Origin: Haloprofundus halophilus
GTDB taxonomy: Archaea > Halobacteriota > Halobacteria > Halobacteriales > Haloferacaceae
Direction: 5' to 3'
Assembly: GCF_003439925.1 (NCBI RefSeq)
Contig: NZ_QQRR01000002.1
Location: forward strand, 744,001 to 808,000
DNA: 64,000 bases
The position numbers and the translations under genes were made by a program. The first letter of the stretch is position 1. Each line of letters begins with the position of its first letter. Below, piece by piece: positions 43,241 to 54,279 of this stretch. The notes below the pieces were generated by a model, which was not told where the DNA came from, did no database searches, and saw nothing but the letters and a program-made list of their open reading frames with translations.

Positions 43241-44014
43241 TCAGGCGGTGTTGACGACCCCGCCGTCGACGACGATGGACTCGGCGGTGACGTACGACGC
43301 GAGGTCGCTCGCCAGGAACGTGGTGATGCCCGCGACTTCCTCGGGTTGCCCGAACCGTCGGAGCAGAATCGTTCCTTTCAGCTGTTCGCCCTCCTCGGTG
43401 CCGACCATCGGCGAGTCCTCCGTCGTCATCGCCGTCTCGATGACGCCGGGGTGGACGACGTTCACGCGGATGTCGTCGGGCCCCAGTTCGGCCGCGAGCG
43501 AGTAGGTGAACAGCCGAACGCCGCCTTTCGACGCCGCGTAGGGCGTGATGCCGCCGTAGCCGACGATGCCGGCGACACTCGACATGTTGACGATACTCCC
43601 TCCCTCGCCGCGCTCGACCATCCGAATCGCCGCCGCCTTCGACCCGTTGACGACGCCGTCGAGGTTGACGCGGAGCAGATTTCGATATTCGTCGAGGTCC
43701 AACTCGATCAGCGGCGCCTGCGGGCCGACGATGCCCGCGTTGTTCACCATCACGTCGACGCCGCCGAACTCGTCTGCGGCCTCCACGGCGGCGACGCAGT
43801 CGTCGTAGTCGGAGACGTCGCACTCGACGAACGTCGCCTCCCCGCCGTACTCCTCGACGAGTTCGTGCGTCGGCGTTCCGCCTTCACGCGGGTCCTCGCG
43901 GATGTCGGCGACGACGACCGACGCCCCGTGTTCGGCGAACTGCTCGGCGATTGCGCGTCCGTTACCGCTCGATGCGCCCGTGACTACCGCTGTCTTTCCG
44001 TCTAAGAGTGTCAT
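43241..44014 (-). CDS. SDR-family oxidoreductase
   Basis: A 257-residue classical SDR. It has '[16 protein letters not shown]', '[11 protein letters not shown]', the catalytic Ser in '[13 protein letters not shown]', 'YAASKGGV' (YxxxK), and '[13 protein letters not shown]' at the end. 'VVVADIRED' after beta-2 carries Asp, which favours NAD(H). The substrate is unknown. ATG 44014 is chosen; in-frame codons upstream to 44044 and beyond run into a tandem repeat and look non-coding. It is divergent from pccB, with which it shares the promoter region. Confidence 0.9.
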   Translation of the reverse strand: MTLLDGKTAVVTGASSGNGRAIAEQFAEHGASVVVADIREDPREGGTPTHELVEEYGGEATFVECDVSDYDDCVAAVEAADEFGGVDVMVNNAGIVGPQAPLIELDLDEYRNLLRVNLDGVVNGSKAAAIRMVERGEGGSIVNMSSVAGIVGYGGITPYAASKGGVRLFTYSLAAELGPDDIRVNVVHPGVIETAMTTEDSPMVGTEEGEQLKGTILLRRFGQPEEVAGITTFLASDLASYVTAESIVVDGGVVNTA

Positions 44015-44080
44015 CGCGGTGAAGATAACGTCGAATGGTACCATAGCACTTGGCACACGCGGGTTGATACGTCGGGTCGG

Positions 44081-44122
44081 TGACGAACCGGGCGTCGAGA
44101 CTGACGAACCGGGCGTCGAGAC
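44081..44122. repeat. Perfect 21-bp tandem duplication
   Basis: The 21-base word beginning TGACGAACCGGGCGTCGAGA is repeated exactly once (44081-44101 and 44102-44122) in the promoter region between the SDR gene and pccB. It could vary in copy number between strains. Confidence 0.75.
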
Positions 44123-44229
44123 GGTTGACGGGGTGTCGGTCGCCGGCGGGGTGAGATATCGACGACTGTCGAACCAGGTTTTGCCGTATTGCGGAAACCC
44201 TTTTGCACATCGAACGGACGTTCGTGACA

Positions 44230-44253
44230 ATGCACGTTGGTGGTCCGGTATGA
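44230..44253 (+). other. Leaderless 7-codon micro-ORF overlapping the pccB start
   Basis: A CCCTTTTG element centred near 44203 places the transcript start at about 44229, directly before ATG 44230. The micro-ORF reads MHVGGPV and stops at TGA 44251-44253, overlapping pccB ATG 44250-44252. The layout repeats that of the HTH gene at 8269-8304. Confidence 0.4.
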
Positions 44254-45800
44254 CGATGGACGACCGTATCGAAGAGCTCCGACAGAAACGCGAAGAAGCC
44301 CGCAAGGGCGGCGGTGAGGACCGAATCGAGTCTCAGCACGAGAAGGGGAAGATGACGGCGCGCGAGCGCATCGACTACTTCCTCGACGACGGGACGTTCC
44401 ACGAGTTCGACCAGTTCCGCACCCACCGAACCCACAAGTTCGGGATGGAGGAGAAACAGCTGTACGGCGACGGCGTCGTCACCGGCTACGGCGAGGTCGA
44501 CGGTCGGACCGTCTTCGTCTTCGCCCACGACTTCACCGTCTTCGGCGGGTCGCTCGGCGAGGTGTTCGCCGAGAAAGTCTGCAAACTGATGGACCAGGCG
44601 ATGGAAGTGGGCGCGCCCATCGTCGGTCTCAACGACTCCGCGGGCGCGCGGATTCAGGAGGGCGTCACGTCGCTCGGCGGGTTCGCCGACATCTTCACGC
44701 GCAACCAGAAGGCCAGCGGCGTCGTCCCGCAGATTTCGGCCATCATGGGACCGTGCGCCGGCGGCGCGGTGTACTCGCCGGCCATCACCGACTTCATCTT
44801 CATGGTGAAGGACACGAGCCACATGTTCATCACCGGCCCCGACGTCATCAAGACGGTCACCGGCGAGGAGGTGACGTTCGAGGAACTCGGCGGCGCGGTC
44901 ACCCACGGGTCGACCTCCGGCGTCTCACACTTCGCCGTCGACTCCGAGGAGGAGGCGCTCGACAAGATCGCGCGCCTGCTCTCGTATCTCCCGCAGAACA
45001 ACGTCGAGGACCCGCCGCGCGTCGACCCGTGGGACGACCCCGAGCGCGCGGACGAGGAACTGACGAACATCGTTCCGGACCAACCTCGGAAGCCGTACGA
45101 CATGCACGATGTCGTCGACCGCGTCTGCGACGAACACTCGTTCTTCGAGGTCCACGAGGGGTTCGCGAAGAACATCGTCGTCGGCTTCGCCCGCCTCGAC
45201 GGCCACGCCGTCGGCGTCGTTGCCAACCAACCGCGCGTGAACGCCGGGACGCTCGACATCCAGGCCTCCGAGAAAGGCGCGCGCTTCGTCCGCTTCTGCG
45301 ACGCGTTCAACATCCCCATCCTCACGTTCGTCGACGTACCGGGCTTCCTCCCCGGCACCGACCAGGAACACAACGGCATCATCCGCCACGGCGCGAAACT
45401 GCTGTACGCCTACTCCGAGGCGACCGTCCCGCTCCTGACGGTCATCACGCGCAAAGCCTACGGCGGCGCGTACGACGTGATGGCGTCGAAGCACCTCGGC
45501 GCGGACGTGAACTACGCGTGGCCGACGGCCGAAATCGCCGTCATGGGGCCGCAAGGAGCGGTGAACATCCTCTACCGCGAGGAACTCGCCGAGGCCGACG
45601 ACCCCGACGCCCGCCGCGACGAACTCATCGAGGAGTACCGCGAGGAGTTCGCCAACCCCTACACGGCGGCGGACCGCGGCTTCCTCGACGACGTCATCGA
45701 ACCGACGGAGACGCGGGCGCGACTCGTCGACGACCTGCACATGCTGAAGTCGAAACGCGAGCAGACGCCCGACAAGAAGCACGGGAACCTCCCGATATGA
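44250..45800 (+). CDS. pccB: Acyl-CoA (propionyl/acetyl-CoA) carboxylase, carboxyltransferase subunit
   Basis: A 516-residue carboxyltransferase beta subunit. It transfers CO2 from carboxybiotin to propionyl- or acetyl-CoA. Conserved landmarks are '[23 protein letters not shown]', '[14 protein letters not shown]', '[14 protein letters not shown]' (oxyanion Gly-Gly), '[35 protein letters not shown]' and '[10 protein letters not shown]'. It begins a locus with pccX (4-base overlap), a membrane protein, pccA and, further on, birA. Haloferax PCC is needed for propionate assimilation. A micro-ORF overlaps its ATG. ATG 44256 in frame is an alternative start. Confidence 0.95.
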   Translation: MTMDDRIEELRQKREEARKGGGEDRIESQHEKGKMTARERIDYFLDDGTFHEFDQFRTHRTHKFGMEEKQLYGDGVVTGYGEVDGRTVFVFAHDFTVFGGSLGEVFAEKVCKLMDQAMEVGAPIVGLNDSAGARIQEGVTSLGGFADIFTRNQKASGVVPQISAIMGPCAGGAVYSPAITDFIFMVKDTSHMFITGPDVIKTVTGEEVTFEELGGAVTHGSTSGVSHFAVDSEEEALDKIARLLSYLPQNNVEDPPRVDPWDDPERADEELTNIVPDQPRKPYDMHDVVDRVCDEHSFFEVHEGFAKNIVVGFARLDGHAVGVVANQPRVNAGTLDIQASEKGARFVRFCDAFNIPILTFVDVPGFLPGTDQEHNGIIRHGAKLLYAYSEATVPLLTVITRKAYGGAYDVMASKHLGADVNYAWPTAEIAVMGPQGAVNILYREELAEADDPDARRDELIEEYREEFANPYTAADRGFLDDVIEPTETRARLVDDLHMLKSKREQTPDKKHGNLPI

Positions 45801-46132
45801 GCCTCGACGCGGACGCGAAAGGCGAGCAAGCCGGAGACGCGAACGGCGAGGCGACCCGCCAGCACCTCGCCGACGCCTCGGCGGACCTCGTGATTCCCGC
45901 AGACGCGGACGCCGACGAAGCCGCGGCCATCGCCGCCGTCGTCGGCGCACACCTCCGGGACCAGCAGGCGGCCGCAGCGGCCGCCGCCGCGTCGGAGTCA
46001 GAGGAGACGTGGGACGGGAGTCGGTGGCGCTTCGCCGGGCGCGTCGACGCGCTGCAGGGCCGGGCCGTCCGCGTTCCCGACGGCGCGCCGACCGACGCGT
46101 GGACCGCCGCGGGTCGAACCGACCGGTTCTGA
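45797..46132 (+). CDS. pccX: Small third subunit of propionyl-CoA carboxylase (PccX-like)
   Basis: A 111-residue, Ala/Asp-rich protein whose ATG overlaps the pccB stop by 4 bases. It has '[73 protein letters not shown]'-type composition: a helix, a flexible Ala/Glu stretch, and a C-terminal basic-aromatic tail. It matches in place and style the PccX subunit shown in Haloferax mediterranei to be essential for the enzyme. It is related to the OadG/epsilon-like small subunits. The assignment rests mainly on position and the C-terminal segment. Confidence 0.82.
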   Translation: MSLDADAKGEQAGDANGEATRQHLADASADLVIPADADADEAAAIAAVVGAHLRDQQAAAAAAAASESEETWDGSRWRFAGRVDALQGRAVRVPDGAPTDAWTAAGRTDRF

Positions 46133-46305
46133 CCGACGACGGTCGCCGGGGGTTCTCTGGCTGCAGTACGTGACCGGGACCTCACGTAGCGTCTCTCGAC
46201 CGTTCGGGTTCGATTCCCCTCTCCGTCACGTAGACACGTTGACCACTCCACGGAGACGACAGTTCACCGAGCGCTTTTGGTAGTCGACGCCGAGTTCCAC
46301 ACAGT

Positions 46306-46671
46306 ATGGCAGACACAGACGCTCCGACCGAAGAGACGCCCTCCCGGAGCGACGGCGGTCAGCCAACGACCTCGACTTCGACCTCGTCGGAGTCGGCAGA
46401 GCCGACCGCGCTGACCCTCGGTGACCTCGTCGGGACGACCGAACGGAACCGAACCGGCTCCACTGCGGGGTGGCTGTTCCGCCACGCGCTGTACGTCGGC
46501 GGGATTCTGCTCGTCGGCTTCGTCGTCCTCCCCGAACTGATGCTCTCGGTCGGCGCGGGGTGGCCCGTCGGCCTCGCGTGGGCGTTCGCGGAGTCGCTCC
46601 GCTACGGTTCGGTCATCCTCGCCGGGATGTACGCGGTGAACGTCGCCGTCTCGGACGCGCTCGAGCGGTAG
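46306..46671 (+). CDS. Hypothetical two-helix membrane protein inside the PCC locus
   Basis: A 121-residue protein. About 45 polar, Ser/Thr/Glu-rich residues are followed by two hydrophobic segments, about 63-85 ('ALYVGGILLVGFVVLPELML') and 90-115. No family is recognised. It lies between pccX and pccA with gaps of 173 and 109 bases and its own CTTTTG element centred near 46276, 30 bp before ATG 46306. A role as a membrane partner of the carboxylase is only a guess from position. Confidence 0.7.
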   Translation: MADTDAPTEETPSRSDGGQPTTSTSTSSESAEPTALTLGDLVGTTERNRTGSTAGWLFRHALYVGGILLVGFVVLPELMLSVGAGWPVGLAWAFAESLRYGSVILAGMYAVNVAVSDALER

Positions 46672-46780
46672 CCGTCGCTGCGGCGCCGAGCGCCGTAAAC
46701 GAGCTTTTTCTTCGAAGTTGACGACATCGACTCCGGACCGATAGAATGAGGTTCCGCATCCGAATATGGAAAGGCAAGAA

Positions 46781-48574
<1,794 letters not shown>

Positions 48575-48579
48575 CGCCG

Positions 48580-48679
48580 CGTCCGTCGTTTCCGATTCGC
48601 ACTGCATCCGTCGTTTCCGACTCGTACTGCATCCGTCGTTTCCGACTCGTACTGCGTCCGTCGCTTCCGACCCGTACCG
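48580..48679. repeat. Four 25-bp tandem repeats after pccA
   Basis: Four units of CRTCCGTCGYTTCCGAYTCG plus YACYG run head to tail at 48580, 48605, 48630 and 48655; units 2 and 3 are identical. They lie between pccA and the convergent ATP-grasp gene. There are no spacers, so this is not a CRISPR array. It is a candidate minisatellite or transcript-end element. Confidence 0.8.
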
Positions 48680-48765
48680 CGTTCGTTCGCCGTACGCTCT
48701 CGCCCCGTCTCGTCTCTCTGTCATCACCCGTCGAGCGACCGCAAACGGACCGGTCCAGTCGCCTC

Positions 48766-50070
48766 TCAGCTCGTGTTCGGCGTCGACGCGGGGTCTTCGG
48801 GCTCGGCGGAACGCTTTTTCCGGTCGTCGGTGAGTCGCCGCGAGGCCAACACCGCCGACTGTATCAACGCGCCGGCGGCGGGAGCGGGGTCGTCCCACGC
48901 CGGGATGCTGTGTCGGTAGCCGCCGAGGGCGCGTCCGAACGTGCCGAGGGAACTGACGGGGCGCTCGGAGACGTTCTCGCCGAGCCACTTGAGGTCCTCG
49001 TAGAACAGTCGCTGCATCCGCTCGCCGGCGGGATACTCGCCGTCGTGGTGAGGCGTCTCGCCAAGCAGTTGCTGGAAGTGCAGCCACGGGAAGTCGACGC
49101 CGCAGGAGACGGCGAAGGGGACAGACCCCCAGTACCGTCCGTTGACCTCGATGAGGTAGTACTCGTCGTCGTCGGTCCGCATGAACTCGACCATCGCCGG
49201 ACCCGTCCACTCCAGCGCCCCGACGACCTCCTCGGCGTAACGCCGCATCTTCTCGTCGCGCATCGACTCCAGCACCGCGGAGTTCCCGCCGGAGGAGGGG
49301 AACGTCCGGACGCGTCGCTCCTGGAACTGTGCGAGCACCTCGCCCTCGTCCGCGAGGACGACTGCCGCCGTCGTCTCGCCGGGGACGTACTCCTGGACGA
49401 TCGGTTCGTGGCCCTTCAGATGGCTGTTGCGGCCGACGAGCACCTGGTACGTCGAGACGAGCGCCGCCTCCGTCTCGACGTAGTTCACGTCGTCGATGAG
49501 GTCCGTGTGCGCCTGCCCGTCGTCGAGCACCGTCTTGCTGCGGTACTTCACGACCGCCGGCAGCGACATCCCGTCGGCGAGGTCGACGACACCCGCGTAG
49601 TCGTCTCGCTGACGGGTCTCCGGCGTCGGCACGTCGAGGTCCGCGGCGAGGTCGAACAGCGCCCCCTTGTCGTACGCCTTGTCGAACGTCTCGGGGTCCT
49701 CGACGGCGACTTTCGCGCCCGTCTCCTCCAGTTCGGCTTTGTGGTGCGAGCACACCAGCGAACTCGTGTCCGAGACCGGAATCACGGCGAATACGTCGTT
49801 GGCCGCCAGATACCCCCGGAGGTCGTCGACGAACTGACGGTAATCCGACGCCGGGTCCGGGTAGACGTATCTGCCGTCGGCGTACCGCGAAAACATGCCG
49901 AGGCCCGTCCGACTCGTCCCGCCGACAGTCACGTCGACGCCCCGTCGACCGAGCGAGCGCACGACGCGCAACGCCGCCGGTCCGTCACCGTCCAGCACCA
50001 GAACCCGCGGGGGGTCGGACGCTGTCTTCGGAGCGGTCGGTTGTGACTCGGGGTGCTGCCGATTTGGCAT
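48766..50070 (-). CDS. ATP-grasp domain carboxylate-amine ligase-like protein
   Basis: A 434-residue ATP-grasp enzyme. An N-terminal Rossmann-like part ('RVLVLDGDGPAALRVVRSLGRRGVDVTVGG') precedes the ATP-grasp lobes ('LPAVVKYRSKT', 'EPIVQEYVPGETTAAVVL') and the metal-binding 'YYLIEVNGRYWGSVPFAVSCGVDFP'. It would ligate an acid to an amine or other nucleophile through an acyl phosphate; the substrate is unknown. Similar proteins occur near haloarchaeal glycosylation genes. ATG 50070 fits a TTATACC box near 50131, with a leader of about 35 bases. It converges with pccA. Confidence 0.88.
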   Translation of the reverse strand: MPNRQHPESQPTAPKTASDPPRVLVLDGDGPAALRVVRSLGRRGVDVTVGGTSRTGLGMFSRYADGRYVYPDPASDYRQFVDDLRGYLAANDVFAVIPVSDTSSLVCSHHKAELEETGAKVAVEDPETFDKAYDKGALFDLAADLDVPTPETRQRDDYAGVVDLADGMSLPAVVKYRSKTVLDDGQAHTDLIDDVNYVETEAALVSTYQVLVGRNSHLKGHEPIVQEYVPGETTAAVVLADEGEVLAQFQERRVRTFPSSGGNSAVLESMRDEKMRRYAEEVVGALEWTGPAMVEFMRTDDDEYYLIEVNGRYWGSVPFAVSCGVDFPWLHFQQLLGETPHHDGEYPAGERMQRLFYEDLKWLGENVSERPVSSLGTFGRALGGYRHSIPAWDDPAPAAGALIQSAVLASRRLTDDRKKRSAEPEDPASTPNTS

Positions 50071-50299
50071 GTGGGACAGAACGTCGCGGAAGGTGAAAAA
50101 GCCAGCATGAGAGGTTGTTGACATAGGTATAAGCGTACTGGCCGACCGCCCCCGAAAACGCGAACCATTTCTAAATTTGAAAGTAACATCTTCCTGTCAG
50201 CAAGCACACCGATGCGCTCGCTCTGGGCCTCGGCGCCGAGGCGAGCGCCGACGGTCCGTGACCGCCGCGTTCATTGCGACTGCCCACCGATTCGCCCGC

Positions 50300-51262
50300 A
50301 TGAGTGACACGCGGCGGGCGGTTCTGGACGCGTTGGCCGACGACGTCGTCTCCGGCCCGGCACTCGCCGAAGCGCTCGGTATCTCACGAGCGGCGGTGTG
50401 GAAACAGATAGAGGCGTTACGGGCCGACGGGTTCGTCGTCGAGAGTACGGACGCCGGATACGAACTGAGAGACGTTCCGGAGTACGGCGCGTCGGCGGTC
50501 GAACTCGGCCTCGACGCGCCGGTAGCCGTCGAGTATCACGAACGCCTCGGCAGCACCAACGACCGCGGCCGCGAACTCGCCGCCGAAGGCGCGGCCGACG
50601 TCGCCGTGCTGGCCGACGAACAGGTCGGCAGTCGAGGTCGACTCGACCGCGAGTGGACCGCGCCGAGCGGTGGAATCTGGCTGAGTCTCGTCCTCCGTCC
50701 GTCGCGGCCCCCCGCACACGTGCCGCTGTTCACGCTCGCCGCGGCCGTTGCGACGACGAAGGCGGCGCGGGAGGCGGGCGTCCCCGCCGAGATCAAGTGG
50801 CCGAACGACGTGCTCGTCCCCGTCTCTGACGACGCGGCAGACGGTGAGACGCTCGGCCGCGGTGGCCGAAAACTCGCCGGCATCCTCACCGAGATGGAGG
50901 GGGAAGCCGACCGGGTCTCGTGGTTAGTCGTCGGCATCGGCGTCAACGCCAACGTCGACGCCGAGGCGCTTCCGGCGGGCGCGACGACTATCCGCGAGCG
51001 AGCCGGCGACGTGAACCGTCGACTGTTCGCCCAGCGCCTCATCGAGGAGTTCTACGCGCTCCGCGACGACCCGGAGTCGGTACTCCCGGCGTGGCGAGAG
51101 TACAGCGCGACGCTCGGCCGGCGAGTCCGCGTCGAGACGCCGGGAGGGAGCGTCGAGGGCGAGGCCGTCGACGTGGTGCACCCGGGCGCGCTCGTCGTCG
51201 ACACCGACGACGGCGAGGTGACCGTCCACGCCGGCGACTGCGAACACCTCCGCTCGGCGTAG
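50300..51262 (+). CDS. birA: Biotin-protein ligase with N-terminal HTH (BirA)
   Basis: A 320-residue bifunctional BirA. The HTH (residues 3-55, 'VVSGPALAEALGISRAAVWKQIEALRADGFVVE') is followed by the ligase core with 'LGSTNDRG' (85-90), the biotinyl-AMP loop GSRGRLDREW (110-119) and KWPNDV (166-171), and a C-terminal SH3-like domain. It activates biotin and attaches it to PccA; as a repressor it may also control biotin or carboxylase genes. It sits 1.7 kb from pccA, divergent from the ATP-grasp gene, a sensible location for the enzyme that activates PCC. Confidence 0.94.
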   Translation: MSDTRRAVLDALADDVVSGPALAEALGISRAAVWKQIEALRADGFVVESTDAGYELRDVPEYGASAVELGLDAPVAVEYHERLGSTNDRGRELAAEGAADVAVLADEQVGSRGRLDREWTAPSGGIWLSLVLRPSRPPAHVPLFTLAAAVATTKAAREAGVPAEIKWPNDVLVPVSDDAADGETLGRGGRKLAGILTEMEGEADRVSWLVVGIGVNANVDAEALPAGATTIRERAGDVNRRLFAQRLIEEFYALRDDPESVLPAWREYSATLGRRVRVETPGGSVEGEAVDVVHPGALVVDTDDGEVTVHAGDCEHLRSA

Positions 51263-51328
51263 TCCGGCGACCGAGAGAACCTCCGCTCGGCGGAGCGCGA
51301 CCCGACGAGACGCCGAAGTCGACGGCGC

Positions 51329-51784
51329 TCAGGCGGGTTGCCCGGGCGGTTCGTCGGCGACGTGGACCGTCAACACCGGGACGTTCGACCCGCGGACGAC
51401 TTTCTCGGCGACGCTGCCCAACAGCAGGCGGTCGATGCCGCCGCGGCCGTGCGTCCCCATCACGATGAGGTCACAGTTCTCGCGCTCGGCGTAGCTGACG
51501 ATTTCGCGGCTCGGCGAGCCGTCGACGACGGCGGCTTCGACCGGCACGCCGCGCTCGGTGGCGATTCGTCGAACGTCCTCGACGGCCGTCTCGGCGTCAG
51601 AGCGGAGCATCTCGTCGATGCCGTCCCAGGACGACTCCATGGGCAGACCCGCGTAGCTCGCCGTGTTGACGACGTAGATGGCGTGTATGGTCGCGTCGTG
51701 GGCTTCGGCGAGGTCGACGGCGTGGCCGACCGCACGCTGGACGCCGTCGGAGCCGTCGGTCGGAACGAGAATCCGTTCGTACAT
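51329..51784 (-). CDS. Universal stress protein (UspA family)
   Basis: A 151-residue Usp starting 'MYERILVPTDGSDGVQRAV'. The ATP-binding motif 'VMGTHGRGGIDRLLLGSVAEKVVRGSNVPVLTV' is intact, so it is of the ATP-binding type. Usp proteins accumulate under stress and have undefined molecular roles. ATG 51784 is chosen as in most family members; the in-frame ATG at 51790 would add two residues and lies closer to the predicted transcript start from TTATTAA (51821-51827, minus strand). Confidence 0.93.
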   Translation of the reverse strand: MYERILVPTDGSDGVQRAVGHAVDLAEAHDATIHAIYVVNTASYAGLPMESSWDGIDEMLRSDAETAVEDVRRIATERGVPVEAAVVDGSPSREIVSYAERENCDLIVMGTHGRGGIDRLLLGSVAEKVVRGSNVPVLTVHVADEPPGQPA

Positions 51785-51850
51785 CCCCATGCGATATCGT
51801 ACCAAGCTACTGCCGGAGGGTTAATAACTGTTCGCGCGGCGAGGCGGTGC

Positions 51851-52864
51851 TCAGAGGACGACGCGTTCGACGTCCGAGACGCCCGCGCGGCGGACGACGG
51901 CGCGGACGGGGTCGCGGACGCCCGAGAGGTTGTCGGAGTCGCCGTCGAGGACGAGCAGTTTCGCGTCGCGGCCCTCCTCGACGAGTCCGCAGTTCAGTCC
52001 GGCGATCTCCGCGCCGTTGACCGTCGCCATCCGGAGCACTTCGGCGGCGGAGACGTCGGCGAGTTTGGCGGCGAACTCCATCTCGCGGAACATCGACGGG
52101 CTGTTCAGCATCACGTTGTCGGTGCCGAGCGCCACTGTCGTCCGGTCGACCAGTTCGCGGATAGGCGGCACCCCGACGTTCGTCACGAGGTTCGAGCGCG
52201 GACAGACGACGATAGGCACTTTCCGGTCGGCGACGCGTTCGAGGTGCAGCGGTTCGGGGTGAACCATGTGGACGAGGAACTCCGGTTCGAGGTCGAGCGC
52301 CGGGTTGATGTCGTCAGGGTCGCGCTCGCCCGCGTGGATGCCGAACAGCTTCCCGGCTTCGCGGGTCGCGTTGCGGACGCTGCCGAACTCGCCGTCGCGC
52401 GCGCCGCTGGCCCCGAACCCGTCGGAGATCTCCATCGCGTCGGCCGTCTCTCGGCCGAGTACGACCGGCAGGAGGTCGACGTCCGCCGCGGCCGCGCGAA
52501 TCGCGTCGACGCCCTCGCGGCCGCCCTCGCGGAACTCGATGCAGGCGGCGGTGCCGCCCGACTGCATGTACCGCAGCGACCGGCGCATCGCCGAAATCTT
52601 CTCGGACTGACTCGCCTGCCGGAGCAGGCGGTGTTTGAGGCCGTCCGGCGGGGCGACGAGTTCGTCGAGGCTCAAACCGCCACCGGCCTCTTTCGCTATC
52701 GAGTCGCCGATGTGGGTGTGCGCGTTGACGAACGCGGGGGCGATTATCGACGTGGAGTCCGTCGACGCCTCCTCGACTGCCTGTATCGTGCCGTCTTCGA
52801 CGACGACCCGTCCCTCTATCGGGTCGAACTCCCGACCGACGAGGACGGTTCCCTCCAGTTCCAT
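51851..52864 (-). CDS. Amidohydrolase (cytosine deaminase/chlorohydrolase-like)
   Basis: A 337-residue amidohydrolase. The metal site is built from 'FVNAHTHIGDS' (HxH), 'LFGIHAGERDP', 'FLVHMVHPEPLHL' and 'VALGTDNVMLNSPSMF' (catalytic Asp). This deaminase-type pattern suggests hydrolysis of an amino group on a nucleobase or pterin-like ring; the family also includes S-adenosylhomocysteine deaminases. The substrate is uncertain. It is alone on the minus strand, 81 bases before the tandem HD genes. Confidence 0.85.
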   Translation of the reverse strand: MELEGTVLVGREFDPIEGRVVVEDGTIQAVEEASTDSTSIIAPAFVNAHTHIGDSIAKEAGGGLSLDELVAPPDGLKHRLLRQASQSEKISAMRRSLRYMQSGGTAACIEFREGGREGVDAIRAAAADVDLLPVVLGRETADAMEISDGFGASGARDGEFGSVRNATREAGKLFGIHAGERDPDDINPALDLEPEFLVHMVHPEPLHLERVADRKVPIVVCPRSNLVTNVGVPPIRELVDRTTVALGTDNVMLNSPSMFREMEFAAKLADVSAAEVLRMATVNGAEIAGLNCGLVEEGRDAKLLVLDGDSDNLSGVRDPVRAVVRRAGVSDVERVVL

Positions 52865-52945
52865 CGTCTGGGGCGAGACGGTGCCGTGGCTTGAAACCCT
52901 CGTTCCGTCGCGCGACCCGCACGGACCGGTCTACGGGGCCGCGAA

Positions 52946-54169
52946 TCAGTCGAACTGGTCGAGCGTTGTCGCCTCGCCGGCGCGGACGTCGTTGACGAGC
53001 GCGCCCTCGATGTCGAGGCCGAGTTCGTCGGCCGCGGCGCGGCCGACCGCCCCCGCCACGTCGGCCGGCGCGTAGACGCCGAGTCGCCACTGGTTCTTCT
53101 GGGCGGTCCGGAGCGCGTTGACCAGCGGCGACTGTCGACCCAACTGTCGAATATCGCCGTTGACGACGACTCGACTCGTCGACTCTCTCATCGACGGTTT
53201 GGCGGGGACGTCGACGACGACGTGTTCGGGCTCGACGCCGACGGCGTCGGCGACGCTCGCCTCGACCTCGCGAATCTCCCCGTGAGGCGCGTCCAGAACG
53301 GACTCCGGTACGTCGGAGAGTTCGGCCCAGACGCCGCGCTTGTAGAGGTCCCGGCCGTCGAGGCGGCGGGCGAACTCGGCGGTCTCGTCGATGTTCCGGA
53401 GCGCGACGAGCAGGTCGTGGTCGTCCATCCGCCGGAGTCGCTCGGCGGTACAGTCCGTGTCGGCGAGGAGATGCTCGGCGGCGCGTCGCAGCATCGCCTT
53501 CGAGATGCGCGCGACCGGGTGCTGGTAGACGGTCGGGTTCATCAGCGCGCGAGCGACGAGCAGGCTCTCTGCGGTCTGGACGTTCCCCTCCGCGAGCACC
53601 AACTCGCCGTCGACGAACGTCAGTTCGCGGACGAGCCGCTCGTGGTCGATGGTGCCGTAGGGGACGCCGGTGTGGTGGGCGTCGCGGACGAGGTAGTCCA
53701 TCCGGTCGATGTCCAGTTCACCGGAGACGACCTGCCCGTACTTGCCTTCGCCGCGAACGAGTTCGGCGACGCGTGCCGGCTCCAGGTCGTGGTCGCGCAG
53801 CACCTCGCCGACGGTTCCCTCGGCGAGCAGTTCGTCGACGTCGTCGTGGTACTTGCCCGTGTGACGGTGCGTCAGCGCCTCGACGTTGTGACTGAACGGG
53901 CCGTGACCCACGTCGTGCAGGAGGGCGGCGGCACGGACGCGCTCGGCGTTCATACCCTCGACGCCGAGGTGGTCGAGCGCGCGGGAGGCGAGGTGGTAGA
54001 CGCCGAGGCTGTGCTCGAAGCGCGTGTGGTTCGCGGAGGGGTAGACGAACTGCACCGTCCCGAGCTGCTTGATGTGGCGGAGCCGCTGGACCTCCCGCGT
54101 GTCCAGCAGCGCCGCGGCGACGCCGTCGACCTCGATGTGGTCGTGGACGCTGTCCTTGATGGTGATCAT
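52946..54169 (-). CDS. HD-domain phosphohydrolase (SAMHD1/dGTPase-like), copy 1
   Basis: A 407-residue HD protein. 'RHIKQLGTVQFVYPSANHTRFEHSLGVYHLASRALDHLG' contains the first His of the HD site (FEH, His about 53), and 'AALLHDVGHGPFSHNVE' the HD pair (85-86), with 'DYLVRDAHHTGVPYGTID' further on. This is the SAMHD1/dNTP-triphosphohydrolase pattern of the COG1078 group, so it may hydrolyse dNTPs. ATG 54169 (MITIKDSVHD) is preferred over 54190. The neighbour at 54280 is a paralogue on the same strand with a 110-base gap. Confidence 0.9.
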   Translation of the reverse strand: MITIKDSVHDHIEVDGVAAALLDTREVQRLRHIKQLGTVQFVYPSANHTRFEHSLGVYHLASRALDHLGVEGMNAERVRAAALLHDVGHGPFSHNVEALTHRHTGKYHDDVDELLAEGTVGEVLRDHDLEPARVAELVRGEGKYGQVVSGELDIDRMDYLVRDAHHTGVPYGTIDHERLVRELTFVDGELVLAEGNVQTAESLLVARALMNPTVYQHPVARISKAMLRRAAEHLLADTDCTAERLRRMDDHDLLVALRNIDETAEFARRLDGRDLYKRGVWAELSDVPESVLDAPHGEIREVEASVADAVGVEPEHVVVDVPAKPSMRESTSRVVVNGDIRQLGRQSPLVNALRTAQKNQWRLGVYAPADVAGAVGRAAADELGLDIEGALVNDVRAGEATTLDQFD

Positions 54170-54279
54170 TGGTGGGCGATTCGGCGTCACCGCTTAAAAA
54201 CGGTCGGAGGTGCGGGTCGTCGTTCCCGTCCGCCCTCGCCCCCCTCGCCCCCTTCAGTCGGACGAACCGCTCGGAAGGC

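Noticed and set aside
48580-48679. Possible CRISPR array
   Set aside because: The 25-bp units are directly adjacent with no spacers, and there are no cas genes in the window.
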